A DNA stretch of 64,000 bases from Branchiostoma belcheri (lineage: Eukaryota; Chordata; Leptocardii; Amphioxiformes; Branchiostomatidae), in the NCBI RefSeq assembly GCF_001625305.1, contig NW_017804065.1:1342534-1406533 (forward strand). The letters run 5' to 3'. The translations under genes and the position numbers were made by a program. Shown here in pieces: positions 38,401 to 48,377 of the stretch; position 1 is the stretch's first letter, and each line of letters opens with the position of its first letter. The notes beneath the pieces are model-generated. The model had not been told where the DNA came from. It did no database searches and saw nothing but the letters and a program-made list of their open reading frames with translations.

Positions 38401-41400
38401 GAACAGCTTTGGAAATTACAAAATGAGCTTTTTGTTGCCAATGGCAATGTACATGTATGAAGTCATCTCTATTGTCAGGATCCAATATGGTTGGAGTGGG
38501 AGTAGATTACTTAACCAGAAGGAAACTTCTGGAATGATGATTTATTTGCCATTAGATGTAAAACTTGGGAGAAGTCCAGTCTTCCTGTGCATCCCTCATT
38601 GTACCAGCATTGTGCCAGCCTTACTGTATGTCCAGTCTTACTGCAGGTAAGTTCCATGTCCAGCCTTTTGGCATGTCCAGCTTTACTGCGTGTGTTCCAT
38701 TGTACCAGCTGTAACTCTGAGTGACAGTTGCTGGCTGTTATAAACAGACTGCCCTTACATAGTTAACCACCACCTCAGAAACAGGAACCCCACTGTCTGT
38801 GTAGAACTGAGGACCCAGCACAATCCGCCCCATATCCAGAATACTGGCACAAACCATTCCTCTCACAAAACAGGATGGAACCCGGTCCTAAAAAGAACCA
38901 AAGATCCCGATTATAGATTTTACAGCCCTGACATATTGACAGATTTAACAACTGTAGCCCTGTGATTTGTTTGTTGAGGTAGTATTCCAGCCTATGTTGC
39001 TTGGAAAGGGAATACACTATCGCTGGAGAATAGACTGTTCCACCCACTTGCCATATCCTTCATTCCGCCTGTCATAAACCAGTCAAGCAGGCAGTACCAG
39101 ACAGTCCCTCCTTGCTAAAGAACTCCTGTCTGTGTCTAAGAGACAGGGCAGGTATGGGACTGTAAGCTTCTAGACTTACCATCCACATTCATAGCTGTGA
39201 GCCTCGGCAGGTAAGCAGTGTACAACTTTTCCTAACTTTGAATCAGTGACTTTTGGTGGCACTGTGTGAGCATGATGTATGTGTTCATGTAGCTATTTTA
39301 AACACGTCACTGCAGGCTTAAGATAACGTGTCAAGAAATCATTCCAACAAAACAATAAATGACTTTTACATTTACTTTAATTGCTTTATCAATTTACTGA
39401 TTGAAAATGCATCATATGTAGTATTTGACCGACTACATATACATGTATTGTAAAAGGTCTTGTCAGGTTGTCTATGTAGCCCTCTAGCTTCAATTTCCAT
39501 TGAAATTCCAGTCAAAAAATGGCCGCTGCTGTTTAGTCTCAGATAACAGATTTTCATGCTGAAATTTTGCCTACTAAGTTTTGACAGACGAGCAAAGACC
39601 CAATGTATAATTGAGGTACAAATTCTATATTTAGCTTGCACGTTTCCTGGAAGGCTGCCCTCATTGTTTGACAACCGTATCAATTACACTGATCACGGAT
39701 CACCATTTAAAATCTGCAGACGACTTTTATGACCGGGAATACTCTATGTGATACTGTGTTGATATGTGTGTGATATGATATGCACATATACATGTACAAA
39801 AGGAACTGCAGGCCACACCTCACACTGAATGCTCCTGCCCATACCATAAACAAAACAGCACGATAGTAACTATCATTGTTGGCTTTCTCAGCAATATCAG
39901 CTCTCATTTTTGTGCAGAAGACTTTTCAAGTTGATAGGCATTTTAACTTCTAAAGACCATCAGAAGTGAAACTTGTTCCGTATTGCTGTGCTATTAATAT
40001 CATTATTAAGCCCTTTATTTTTCCATCCTTGTCAGGTTGTCACGAGCAGTCCAGGATGGGCAGACTTGTGCTGTGTCTCAGTGTGGTGGTCCTAGCCTGG
40101 GTCACAGTCGTCTCAGGCCAGGCGCGCTCCCCCTGCCCAGCAGGCTGCCGCTGTAATGTCCCAAACCAGATTGTGGACTGCAGCGGGGACCAGCAGATGG
40201 CCCTGGTTCCCAGCGCACAGATTCCCATCGGCACGCGGGAGCTGTACCTCAACCGCACCAAAATCACCAACCTCATCCGCAACCAGTTTGCCAACCTGGT
40301 GGCCATGTCTGTGCTGGACCTGAGTTATAACCAGCTGTACTTCATTGACGCTGGAGCGTTTTTCGGCCTGGGTAACCTGCAGGAACTGTCCCTACAGTTT
40401 AACAACCTGACGGCCATCCCACCCATGTTCCTGCCCCGACTCGCCAAACTCAAGCTGTACAACAACCACCTGGTGAACATCACAGCTGGGGCATTCCGCG
40501 ACCTCAGCGGTCTGACCCACCTGTACCTGTCCTCCATCCCCACCCTCCAAATGCTGCACGACAACGCCTTCCAAGGGCTCAACAACCTCGTCCTGCTCTC
40601 CATCAGGAAAAACAACCTGAAGAAGATTCCAACCCTTCAGGACATCCCTAACATCGTGACTCTTGACCTCTCAGTGAACAACTTCACCACCATCAAGAAC
40701 ACGACTTTCAGGACCCTGAACAAACTGAAGGAGCTGAAGTTGGGGAGCTGCAACATCCAGAGCATCGAAGCTGGAACCTTTGCTGACAACTATGCCCTGG
40801 AGAAACTTGATCTCACCAACAACAAGTTGGAAACACTCCCAGAGAACCTGTTTTTCCCATTTGAGCCCTCCCACGCCCTCGATGAGGGTCTGAACATTGC
40901 ATTATGGGAGAATCCGTGGCTGTGTGACTGTAACTTGCAGTGGCTGACGGACTCGATTGAACGTATCGGGGCCTTTGATCCCGTTACTTACATCCCGCTA
41001 GTCTGTGATGCCCCTCGCCACTTCAAAGGCAAGTTCCTGGAGGAGATTCCCAAGAACCAGCTGGAGTGTGGAGTCTTCATCACCAGTGCAGTGGACCAGT
41101 CCCAGGTGGTCCAGTTTGGAGGAAGTTTAGTCATAGATATCAATGCTGAAGGGAAGCCCCAGCCGATAGTGAGGTGGGCAACTCCAACCGGCATCATCAT
41201 CACAGCAGGTCAGACCATTAAGGGGGTGAGTGTGAGCAGGACGGGAAAACTGACAGTTGCGAAGATCGACGCCTCCCATCATGGCACCTGGCAATGCCGG
41301 GCAGACAATGTTAAAGGACAGTACGATATTGTACCGTTCAAGATCGTGGTGACTGACATCCCCAAGCCTACAACTCGCCCCCCTCCTGTGGTGGTCGTCC

Positions 41401-44400
41401 CACCCAAGAAGCCGGCTGCCAAGCCGGCCACCAAAGCACCACCACCCAAACGCCCCGCCCCCACCAAACGTCCGGCTGCCAAGCCCAAGCCTGCCACAAC
41501 TCCACCCAAGACTGCCACCGGCGGCAAAACTGGAGCCAAGGGAGAAGGGACAGGAGGCATCGTCATCGACCCAGGGAGCATCAACATCAAGTGGCACGAC
41601 GAGTATGACTACGATGACTACTACAACCATGAGTACAACCTGGAAGAGCTGCTGGGGGGCATTTTTGGCATGTTCATCTTCATGCTGGTCATCCTGTTCA
41701 TCATCATCTGTCTGATGAGGATCTCCTTCAGGGCCAGTGCCAGTGTGGCAGTGTGACAGGAATACATGCATAACTTCTCTGTCTTTCTTCATGGTGCTCT
41801 TGTCTGTAGCACAGATTTACTCCTGTAAAGTTAACACTTCAAGTGGGACCTGAGAATAGGATACAATACATGTACATGAAAAATATCGAAATTAGTGGTT
41901 TCTATGGAAATGGAAACATGTGAGCTGACATTAAGTTCATAGTATATTTGAACACTGTGAGAAAGCTCAAAGTACCAGTGATATGACACCACCACATGAA
42001 AGTGACAACTACGGGCAGTACCCATGTATGGTTACTTCGACACTTTTGACAGACTGCTTGAGACTAGAAACCTGAGTTCTATTGTAACTGTTGAAGACAC
42101 AAGTATATACTGCACAGCTGGACCACAAAGTCTTTGTTACACAAAAATTAGATTTAAGTTTACTTTACTAGTCCACTATATATATAATGATTGGATTTAA
42201 AGGTAACAGCAAATGGCAGGAAACTTTGTTAAATTTAGTAGAAATTGTAAACTGATAGATATTAGAAACTTGCAATTTGAGGTCAGTAGAAGGCAATAGT
42301 ATTATTAGCAATAGTAGCACAGTAGTAGTAGGTGTTAAGAGACATGATCCAGACATCATACACCAGCACACTGGTAACTTAAATACAAGTAACAACTATG
42401 AATGTATATTCTGTGGTCTGTAATCAACAGCAGAAAGGAGTGCAAGAGCTTAGGCCTGTTTCTGGAAAAACAAACTGGGCATGCATGACTTGACTTTTAC
42501 AGCAAGCTGAGCTGGTATCTCTTTATATCTGATTCTGTTTCTAATTTCCATGTGTAAATATTGTGGAATGTTGGATTCATTGATAATAAAAGGTGATAAT
42601 TACAGATTATATGCAAGTTTTTGAACTTTGTGTTAAGTGTACATTCATGTAGACAATTGTACTTTAAAAAAACAGCTCACCTGTAACCTTCCTTTTGGGG
42701 CAGAACTACTCTATCAGTGGGGAGGTTTGTAAAGATGCGTACAGGAGAACCCCTCTTCTTCGACTTGGGCCCTTCCTGGTACAGAGGGTGGTTCTCATAC
42801 TCCACCTAATGCAGTAAAGGTTCAGACTTAGATGGTAACTCTTAAATGTGCAATGTTACCTACTTACTATTCTATATGCAACTATCAAAACCCAATGGCA
42901 GAATTTAAGTCAAATAAAGGAGAAAAAGTGGACGTTGATAACACACCTTATAGTCCAACATCCTGAAGGAAGGAAGACAGTCCACTATTCTCTGCTCCAT
43001 GAAGTAAGGGAAAATCCACAGTGTGGGGATTTCTGTCTCCTGACAGCTGTCTGAAAAACACAGGGAAAACTCTGCAGCTGTGTGAAATAGTAGAATGTGA
43101 CAATCAGTTGGATACAAGCTTAACTCGTCGAAAAATTTAATTCTAAATTAGGAAACTAAAGTATTGGTAGTACGTGTCATTGACCTATAATTACATAAAC
43201 AGTTATCATAAGAAATGGGGTAATGAAAAAGCTTTTCAATGATATATAATTACATTACAATATCCAATAAAGTAACAACAAAGGTATGATTGCCCAAACA
43301 TTTTGACAAATTAACATGATAGCAGACAGACTTGTTAAACATACCAGGTAAACCTTCTTTCCAGAGGCTGAATAACTTCTTCATGCAGTGGCACAACACC
43401 TCCACCAAGCCTCCAAAGGGTGGGTCTGTTACCATGACAATCCCAGTACCATGGTTACGGTGTAAAAACTGTAAGCAGGCATCACTGGCTGAGCCTCCAT
43501 CAAAGAAGTGGTGGTTGAACATGTTATAGTGGCAGAAGTGTTCCTCACTGTAGAACTGGGCCTGGTAAAACATTACAACATTCATATCACAGAGCTATCA
43601 CACTACTATTTCTACCCATGCAAACAACAATTCTATACGAAAAAAGAACAATATGCATGCAAAATCACAACCAACATCACCATCAACCTTAATCCTGCTT
43701 GAGCAGTGTTATTTCTGTATTCGTCTAAGGTAGTTCAGTCTGAAAACTGATCTCACACAAAAAGCATGTGTTTACAGTGATCAGAAATTGTGCTTGAGAC
43801 CTTAACAAGCTTTAACGTCCTAGAAATCCAACAACTGTTGAAAGTGAGGCTCTCACATGTCTGTGATCGATGTCCAGTAAAAGGCTGTCCAACTGGGAAA
43901 GTCTGGCTGCCCGCTGGGACTGAATAGTTTCATGTAACCTGAAAATAGAGCAATTAACCTGAAAATAGAGCAATTCAGCAAATCTACAATAATGTAACAT
44001 CAAACCATTAAATGAAAATGGGACAACTGATAAGACATAATGGTGCATATTCTTGTAACAGTTCATTCTAACAAGTTTCATATCAAATCCATTACATAGC
44101 TCAAAGCTGCATAGTGCAATCAAGCTTCAGCCCACAAGCATCTAATCTTGTAATTCTTGGATTAGAAAAAACAATGTACCTCAGTCACACTCACTCACTA
44201 TCAGGTTTAACGTTTCACCATTGTGTCATTCTAGCCACATGTGTGTCCCAAACGATTTTACTTTGATACATTGGTACCAACATTCAAAACTACTTGGTTC
44301 CTAGTTTCAGTATCCACTGTAATGTCATAAACAGTTCAAGTATCCATCCAGTTCATGATGCCTGGTGGATAATTGATTGACTTCACCTGCCCACTAAAAC

Positions 44401-47400
44401 AATTTTTAGCAAAGATCTGAGAACCAAGAAATCAAACTGATTACCTGGGAACTCCAACACAGAGCACTCTGTCATAGCCAAGCTGCTGGACCTGGCTTAG
44501 GAAAAACTGCAGCGTCTTCTCTGAGAACAGATATTGCTGAAGAAGAAAATACTCATAAAGGTTAATGATTTTACATTTGTCTTTTGAGATGGTGACTGTG
44601 GTGTAATAATGTATTCTAACTATTAAACAACAAGTTCAGACAAGACATTGGAGATGTGACTTATTCATCAGAAAATAAATCACAAATGAAATGGGACATA
44701 TTTGGAGAATTCTGTACTCTGTGATATGACTTCCCTTGTTGGAGGTGTTTGTAAAACTTACAGCATTAGTTTTCTTATTTTCCCTGGGATGGAGGAGGTG
44801 GGTTGGCCTGGTCAGCTGGTCCAGGGTGACAGTCTGCAGCACACGATGCTGACTGTGTTCCTCCCACTCAGCAGGTAACAACAGGAGACTGCAGGATTCA
44901 CAGAACCGCCTCTTTGACATGGGGAGGGCTCGGAATTCCACTAACCTAAAGACAGTTTTGGAAATACACTATGTAGTTTACTACTGAAAAACAGATAACT
45001 CATGAAAAATATACATGTACATAAATGTACTTCTTTTTTTCTAACAGCTGAACTCCTTTCCTATTCATCTTCTATCAATTAGAACTGTAATATATGGGAA
45101 AATGTTGGTCAGTCACTACTTATAAAATTAAAAACTATTCCTTCTCAAATCTTAGCTTTGCAACAAATGACAAGCCTTTGGCTACAAAACAATTCAGTTT
45201 TTTGAAGTGTTTCAAACCCATATGCAAATCACCTGACATTGAAATAGAACAACACTTGTAAGGTCGATGTTCCCAATGGTTTAACATAAGTAAATGACAC
45301 TAGCTGTTTATAATATATAGTGGTAAAACATGTCATGTTACATGTCATGGCAAAAATGTGTCTTTAATCTGGACAACAAATTATGAAGATCATGAACTTA
45401 ATGTGCCAAGTCATATCTACCTTTTGCAGAACTGTTTGTGAGTGTATGTTGGCTGAGAGGCTGCAGTGATATTTGCCCAGGCCTCCTGACGAGCTTCTGA
45501 CATCTTCTCTCCATACCTCAGGTAGAAGCTGCACTCTTTCCGGTCCCGACAAGCACTGCAGGCATAAAACTTCTCCCCAGAGGGCGCTCCTCTGATGTAC
45601 CTCTCAAACAATAGGGTAGGTCCTGGAAACATGCAAGTCAACTAATATGTCTACATACATAATTATTTTGCAGGTAGGTGCCAGGAAAGTTGGAATTATA
45701 TCTACATACAGAGAAGTGGGCTTCTTCCACTGATGAAAAGACTTCACAATCGCAATTGCTACACAAGTAACATTTTATCATATGTATTTTTGAAAAGTCA
45801 GCATATTTGTCATGTTTTCAAAGTTAGTCCTACTAGCATTCCCTGTATTCAAATACAGAAACATTTCTACATGTACGTAGTTGTCATTATCTGTTGAGAA
45901 GTTCAGCTAATCCATAAAAATCTTAGGTAACGAAAACAAATGTTGTGTTGCTAACATGACTAGACATGACATTCCCTTATTCCCACGTTTTAACCAAGGT
46001 AAGTACCACCAAATATCTCGGTGTCTCCATCTCCTCAAACTTGACCTGGGGCAGACATGTCGATCTAGTTACAGCGAAAGCAAACAGAACCTTAGGAATG
46101 CTGAGACGCTGCCTGCGAATCTCAAGCAATGCGGCAAAGGAGAGAGCTTACATGGCTCTTGTAAGACCCTCCTTAGAGTACGGCTGTAGTGTCTGGGATC
46201 CCCACACCAAGGACCAGGTGAGTAGGGTGGAGATGGTCCAGCGTAGAGCTGCCCGTTTTGTCTGCAGTGACTACAGACGTACAAGTTCTGTTTCATCTAT
46301 GTTGCAAAACCTGGGCTGGCAGTCTCTGGAAGTACGTCGGAAGATCGCCCGCCAGGTCATGTTTTATAAGATCATACACAACGCTGTCTCCGTCCCACAC
46401 TCAACCAGGATTGTCCCGGTGGCTCGATGCTCCCGCCGCATCAATCACACTCAAACATTGCAGGCCATCGCGAGCAGAAACAACTTCTACAGGCTCTCGT
46501 TCTTCCCCCCGCACCATCAGGGAATGGAATGAACTTGAGCCTGGTGCGGCGGAGGCGGGGTCTCTTGCCCAGTTCAAATCTGAACTGGCGAGGACCCTGC
46601 TGCATTGAGCCACCCCATCATGTCTTGTATATATGTATATATTACTAACGCACTAATGCACTTGTCCCGTCTTTAGCACACACAAAATCAGTTGTCTTAT
46701 GTTCCCTTCTCACTTATCCTTGTTTTACCTTTGTTTTTATGTACTGGGTCACAATTGTAACTAACAATGCGTAACGGCTGCCAATAATCCTACATGGTAG
46801 GGCTAGGCAGTAACGGAGATGATGATGATGACATTTCCCTGGACGTACCATGAGGGCAGTGTGGAGCTGGAGCTTCGCTGGTCAGACAGACCTCCACACC
46901 ACAGCCGGCACTGGTCAAGCGGTCACTCATCCTACAAAACAACAGCAAGTTCCAGTCAGTACAACAAAATGTTCTAGAGAACCACTTCTGTGCTACCTAC
47001 ATGTATTCTATTTGTACATGAATCTGTATCTGTAATGTTACATGAATATGTATCTGTACTAATACATGAATCTGTATCTGATTGCAAATAAAGATCATGA
47101 GTGATTGCCATAGATAGACCTTCTATCTGCCAACAAAATATGAGTGAGTGAGTGAGTGAGTGAGTGAGTGAGTGAGTGAGTGAGTGAGTGAGTGAGTGAG
47201 TGAGTGAGCGAGCACTGGTACACCAGTGAAAAGAGATCAGCACAGGAATTCCAGTGCTGATGGAGGGAGCTTCAGCACTCAACTCTTCCCCCTACCCCAC
47301 TGATGGAGCTTCAGCACTGGAACGAGGCCGTCCATCATCTTCAGCTTCAGCACTGGAAAACCAGAGAAATTTCACCAGTGCAGAAGGTTTTACTTTTGTA

Positions 47401-47740
47401 TACTTTCCAGACTCAGGAGCCTACAAGGTAGGCACGTGTGTATAATAGTATCAAGGAGGTTAAATACAAGTATTTAACCTCCTTGATAGTATCAAACTTT
47501 CAAACCTGAACATTTTGAAGCCAGGAGAGAACCAAGAAATTCGCCCCCCTCCCTTACGCACGCCAGGAACTCCGCCTCATGGAACCAAAAACACGGGGAT
47601 TTCCTGACTGCTAGAAGTGGAATGGTGACAGATAACCACACAGACACTCACCTGTAACATAAACTCACGCCGTAGCCTCTATCAACAAAATACCAAACTT
47701 TACTTGACTTCAAATCTCACGTTTGTCCGCCCGCAACCAT
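35414..47740 (-). CDS. ZCCHC4: ZCCHC4, 28S rRNA N6-adenosine methyltransferase
   Basis: In humans ZCCHC4 deposits m6A on 28S rRNA. Thirteen minus-strand coding exons join with perfect phases to about 518 residues (human 513): 47721-47740, 46849-46931, 45421-45622, 44762-44945, 44445-44536, 43857-43938, 43345-43561, 42947-43050, 42681-42805, 36883-36958, 36456-36507, 35941-36100, 35414-35573. Visible features are a GRF-type zinc region ([25 protein letters not shown]; residues about 32-65), the methyltransferase motif DPPF at 267-270 in [10 protein letters not shown], a C-terminal cysteine-rich region, one CCHC knuckle (C439-C442-H447-C452) and a basic tail. The first exon carries only MVAGGQ; the ATG at 46930 in exon 2 is an in-frame alternative. 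No frame breaks. It starts head to head with the kelch gene and converges on Slit. Confidence 0.95.
40056..41756 (+). CDS. LRR-Ig single-pass membrane protein (nested)
   Basis: One uninterrupted coding exon gives 566 residues. The start ATG at 40056 begins a clear signal peptide ([21 protein letters not shown]); a pyrimidine-rich acceptor ends at 40035, so a noncoding 5' exon is likely. In order: LRR N-cap (CPAGCRCN, residues 27-33), about nine LRR units, C-cap ([12 protein letters not shown]), one Ig-like domain (about 340-440), a Pro/Lys/Ala/Thr-rich stalk (440-520), an acidic Tyr-rich patch (DEYDYDDYY), one membrane segment (about 531-553) and a 12-residue tail ending SVAV. The layout resembles AMIGO, LINGO and LRIG-type neuronal adhesion proteins, but I cannot assign an orthologue. 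The Ig B-strand cysteine is missing ([11 protein letters not shown]) while the F-strand cysteine is present (GTWQCRAD). It lies within a ZCCHC4 intron, on the opposite strand. Confidence 0.9.
   Translation: MGRLVLCLSVVVLAWVTVVSGQARSPCPAGCRCNVPNQIVDCSGDQQMALVPSAQIPIGTRELYLNRTKITNLIRNQFANLVAMSVLDLSYNQLYFIDAGAFFGLGNLQELSLQFNNLTAIPPMFLPRLAKLKLYNNHLVNITAGAFRDLSGLTHLYLSSIPTLQMLHDNAFQGLNNLVLLSIRKNNLKKIPTLQDIPNIVTLDLSVNNFTTIKNTTFRTLNKLKELKLGSCNIQSIEAGTFADNYALEKLDLTNNKLETLPENLFFPFEPSHALDEGLNIALWENPWLCDCNLQWLTDSIERIGAFDPVTYIPLVCDAPRHFKGKFLEEIPKNQLECGVFITSAVDQSQVVQFGGSLVIDINAEGKPQPIVRWATPTGIIITAGQTIKGVSVSRTGKLTVAKIDASHHGTWQCRADNVKGQYDIVPFKIVVTDIPKPTTRPPPVVVVPPKKPAAKPATKAPPPKRPAPTKRPAAKPKPATTPPKTATGGKTGAKGEGTGGIVIDPGSINIKWHDEYDYDDYYNHEYNLEELLGGIFGMFIFMLVILFIIICLMRISFRASASVAV
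42585..42590 (+). promoter_or_regulatory. Poly(A) signal of the nested LRR-Ig gene
   Basis: AATAAA 829 bases after the stop codon and 91 bases before the next ZCCHC4 exon, so the nested transcript can finish inside the host intron. Confidence 0.6.
43937..43976 (-). repeat. ZCCHC4: Tandem 20-base duplication of a ZCCHC4 splice acceptor
   Basis: On the minus strand, CTCTATTTTCAG/GTTA occurs twice in tandem, 20 bases apart. The downstream copy is the acceptor that keeps frame with exon 43857-43938. Use of the upstream copy would add 20 bases and shift the frame. Confidence 0.85.
45990..46832 (+). mobile_element. 5'-truncated LINE (CR1/L2-like), 3' end of the RT ORF
   Basis: The reading frame from about 46000 matches the C-terminal end of a non-LTR retrotransposon reverse transcriptase: [14 protein letters not shown], then [20 protein letters not shown] and VQRRAARFV. 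The last segment ([10 protein letters not shown] through LARTLLH) is in another frame, so there is at least one frameshift. A noncoding tail of about 220 bases ends in a GATGAT run near 46818-46832, as expected for a LINE 3' end. The endonuclease and most of the RT are absent. It lies in the intron between the second and third ZCCHC4 coding exons, antisense to the gene. Confidence 0.85.
47141..47212. repeat. Microsatellite (GAGT)n
   Basis: About 17 tandem copies of the tetranucleotide TGAG, ending in GAGC units, in the first ZCCHC4 intron. Confidence 0.97.
47250..47354. repeat. Cluster of AGCTTCAGCACT words
   Basis: The 12-mer AGCTTCAGCACT occurs at 47268, 47307 and 47343, with the partly reversed CCAGTGCTGA at 47251. 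This is more regular than the surrounding intron but not a strict tandem repeat. Confidence 0.6.
47449..47488. repeat. Perfect 19-base hairpin with a 2-base loop
   Basis: TATCAAGGAGGTTAAATAC, then AA, then its exact reverse complement. It lies in the first ZCCHC4 intron, about 230 bases from the first coding exon. Confidence 0.95.
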
Positions 47741-47990
47741 TTTGTTACTTTTGACCTTTTAGGAATAGTCCAATAGCGTTAAGGGTGAATACGTTCGAAA
47801 ATTGGACAAGAGTGTCGCAATTAAATCCCAAGACATGGCATTGAAGCAAATAAACGATTTACTAATTTAGATGTAAAAGCAATGTATTAAGCTCTATTTA
47901 GTTTTTGCTCTATTTAGTTTTTGAAAAGTCAATTACAGCATTCAACAGTACCCCCTACATTGAAAAAGAAGTAGTATAGCCTAACGTTGA
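47741..47990. promoter_or_regulatory. Bidirectional promoter of ZCCHC4 and the kelch gene
   Basis: Only about 250 bases separate the divergent first coding exons. GTCCAAT at 47768-47774 and ATTGGAC at 47801-47807 form a perfect 7-base inverted repeat, placing one CCAAT box facing each gene. No TATA box is obvious near either start. Transcription start sites are not known from sequence alone. Confidence 0.55.
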
Positions 47991-48377
47991 ATGGAGGAGG
48001 TAAAGGAGGCTGCACGTGCACCAAAGCTCATAAAGTTTCTGTAGACTTTCCGACTTTCCACGGGACCATCGGAGGATTTAACGTTATAACATGTAGGTTG
48101 AGATTATCGATATTAGCAGATTTTGTGTGTGTGTGAGCTGCATTTGATATAGCGTAGCTTTTAAAATTTTATTTATTATCTTTGAATCCTGTTTGATATG
48201 GATGACACAGGAGAGTGAAGTAGTAACCAGCAGATGTTTACGATATACAAGATCTAGAGACGTTACCTCTCAAACCCTGGCCTGTTTCTCCTATCTTGAC
48301 GTTCTAAGCTTTGGATACAACATACTTTCTTTATACAAGATATACTTTTTCCCCCACAGACGTTGACAGCTCCAGTC

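Larger units (their letters stand above)
36959..42680. other. ZCCHC4 intron hosting a nested gene
   Basis: This 5.7 kb intron separates the exons at 42681-42805 and 36883-36958. Its right half holds the plus-strand LRR-Ig gene. Nothing is recognised between 36959 and about 39960 apart from short low-complexity repeats near 38580-38710 (repeated TGTCCAG and TGTACCAGC words). Confidence 0.85.

Noticed and set aside
41127-41792. 221-codon open frame on the minus strand
   Set aside because: It is an antisense shadow of the LRR-Ig coding exon and its Pro/Lys-rich stalk; no family resemblance of its own.
47254-47445. 63-codon open frame with repeated GASAL/SASAL words
   Set aside because: The repetition comes from the 12-base repeat cluster in a ZCCHC4 intron; no independent gene signal.
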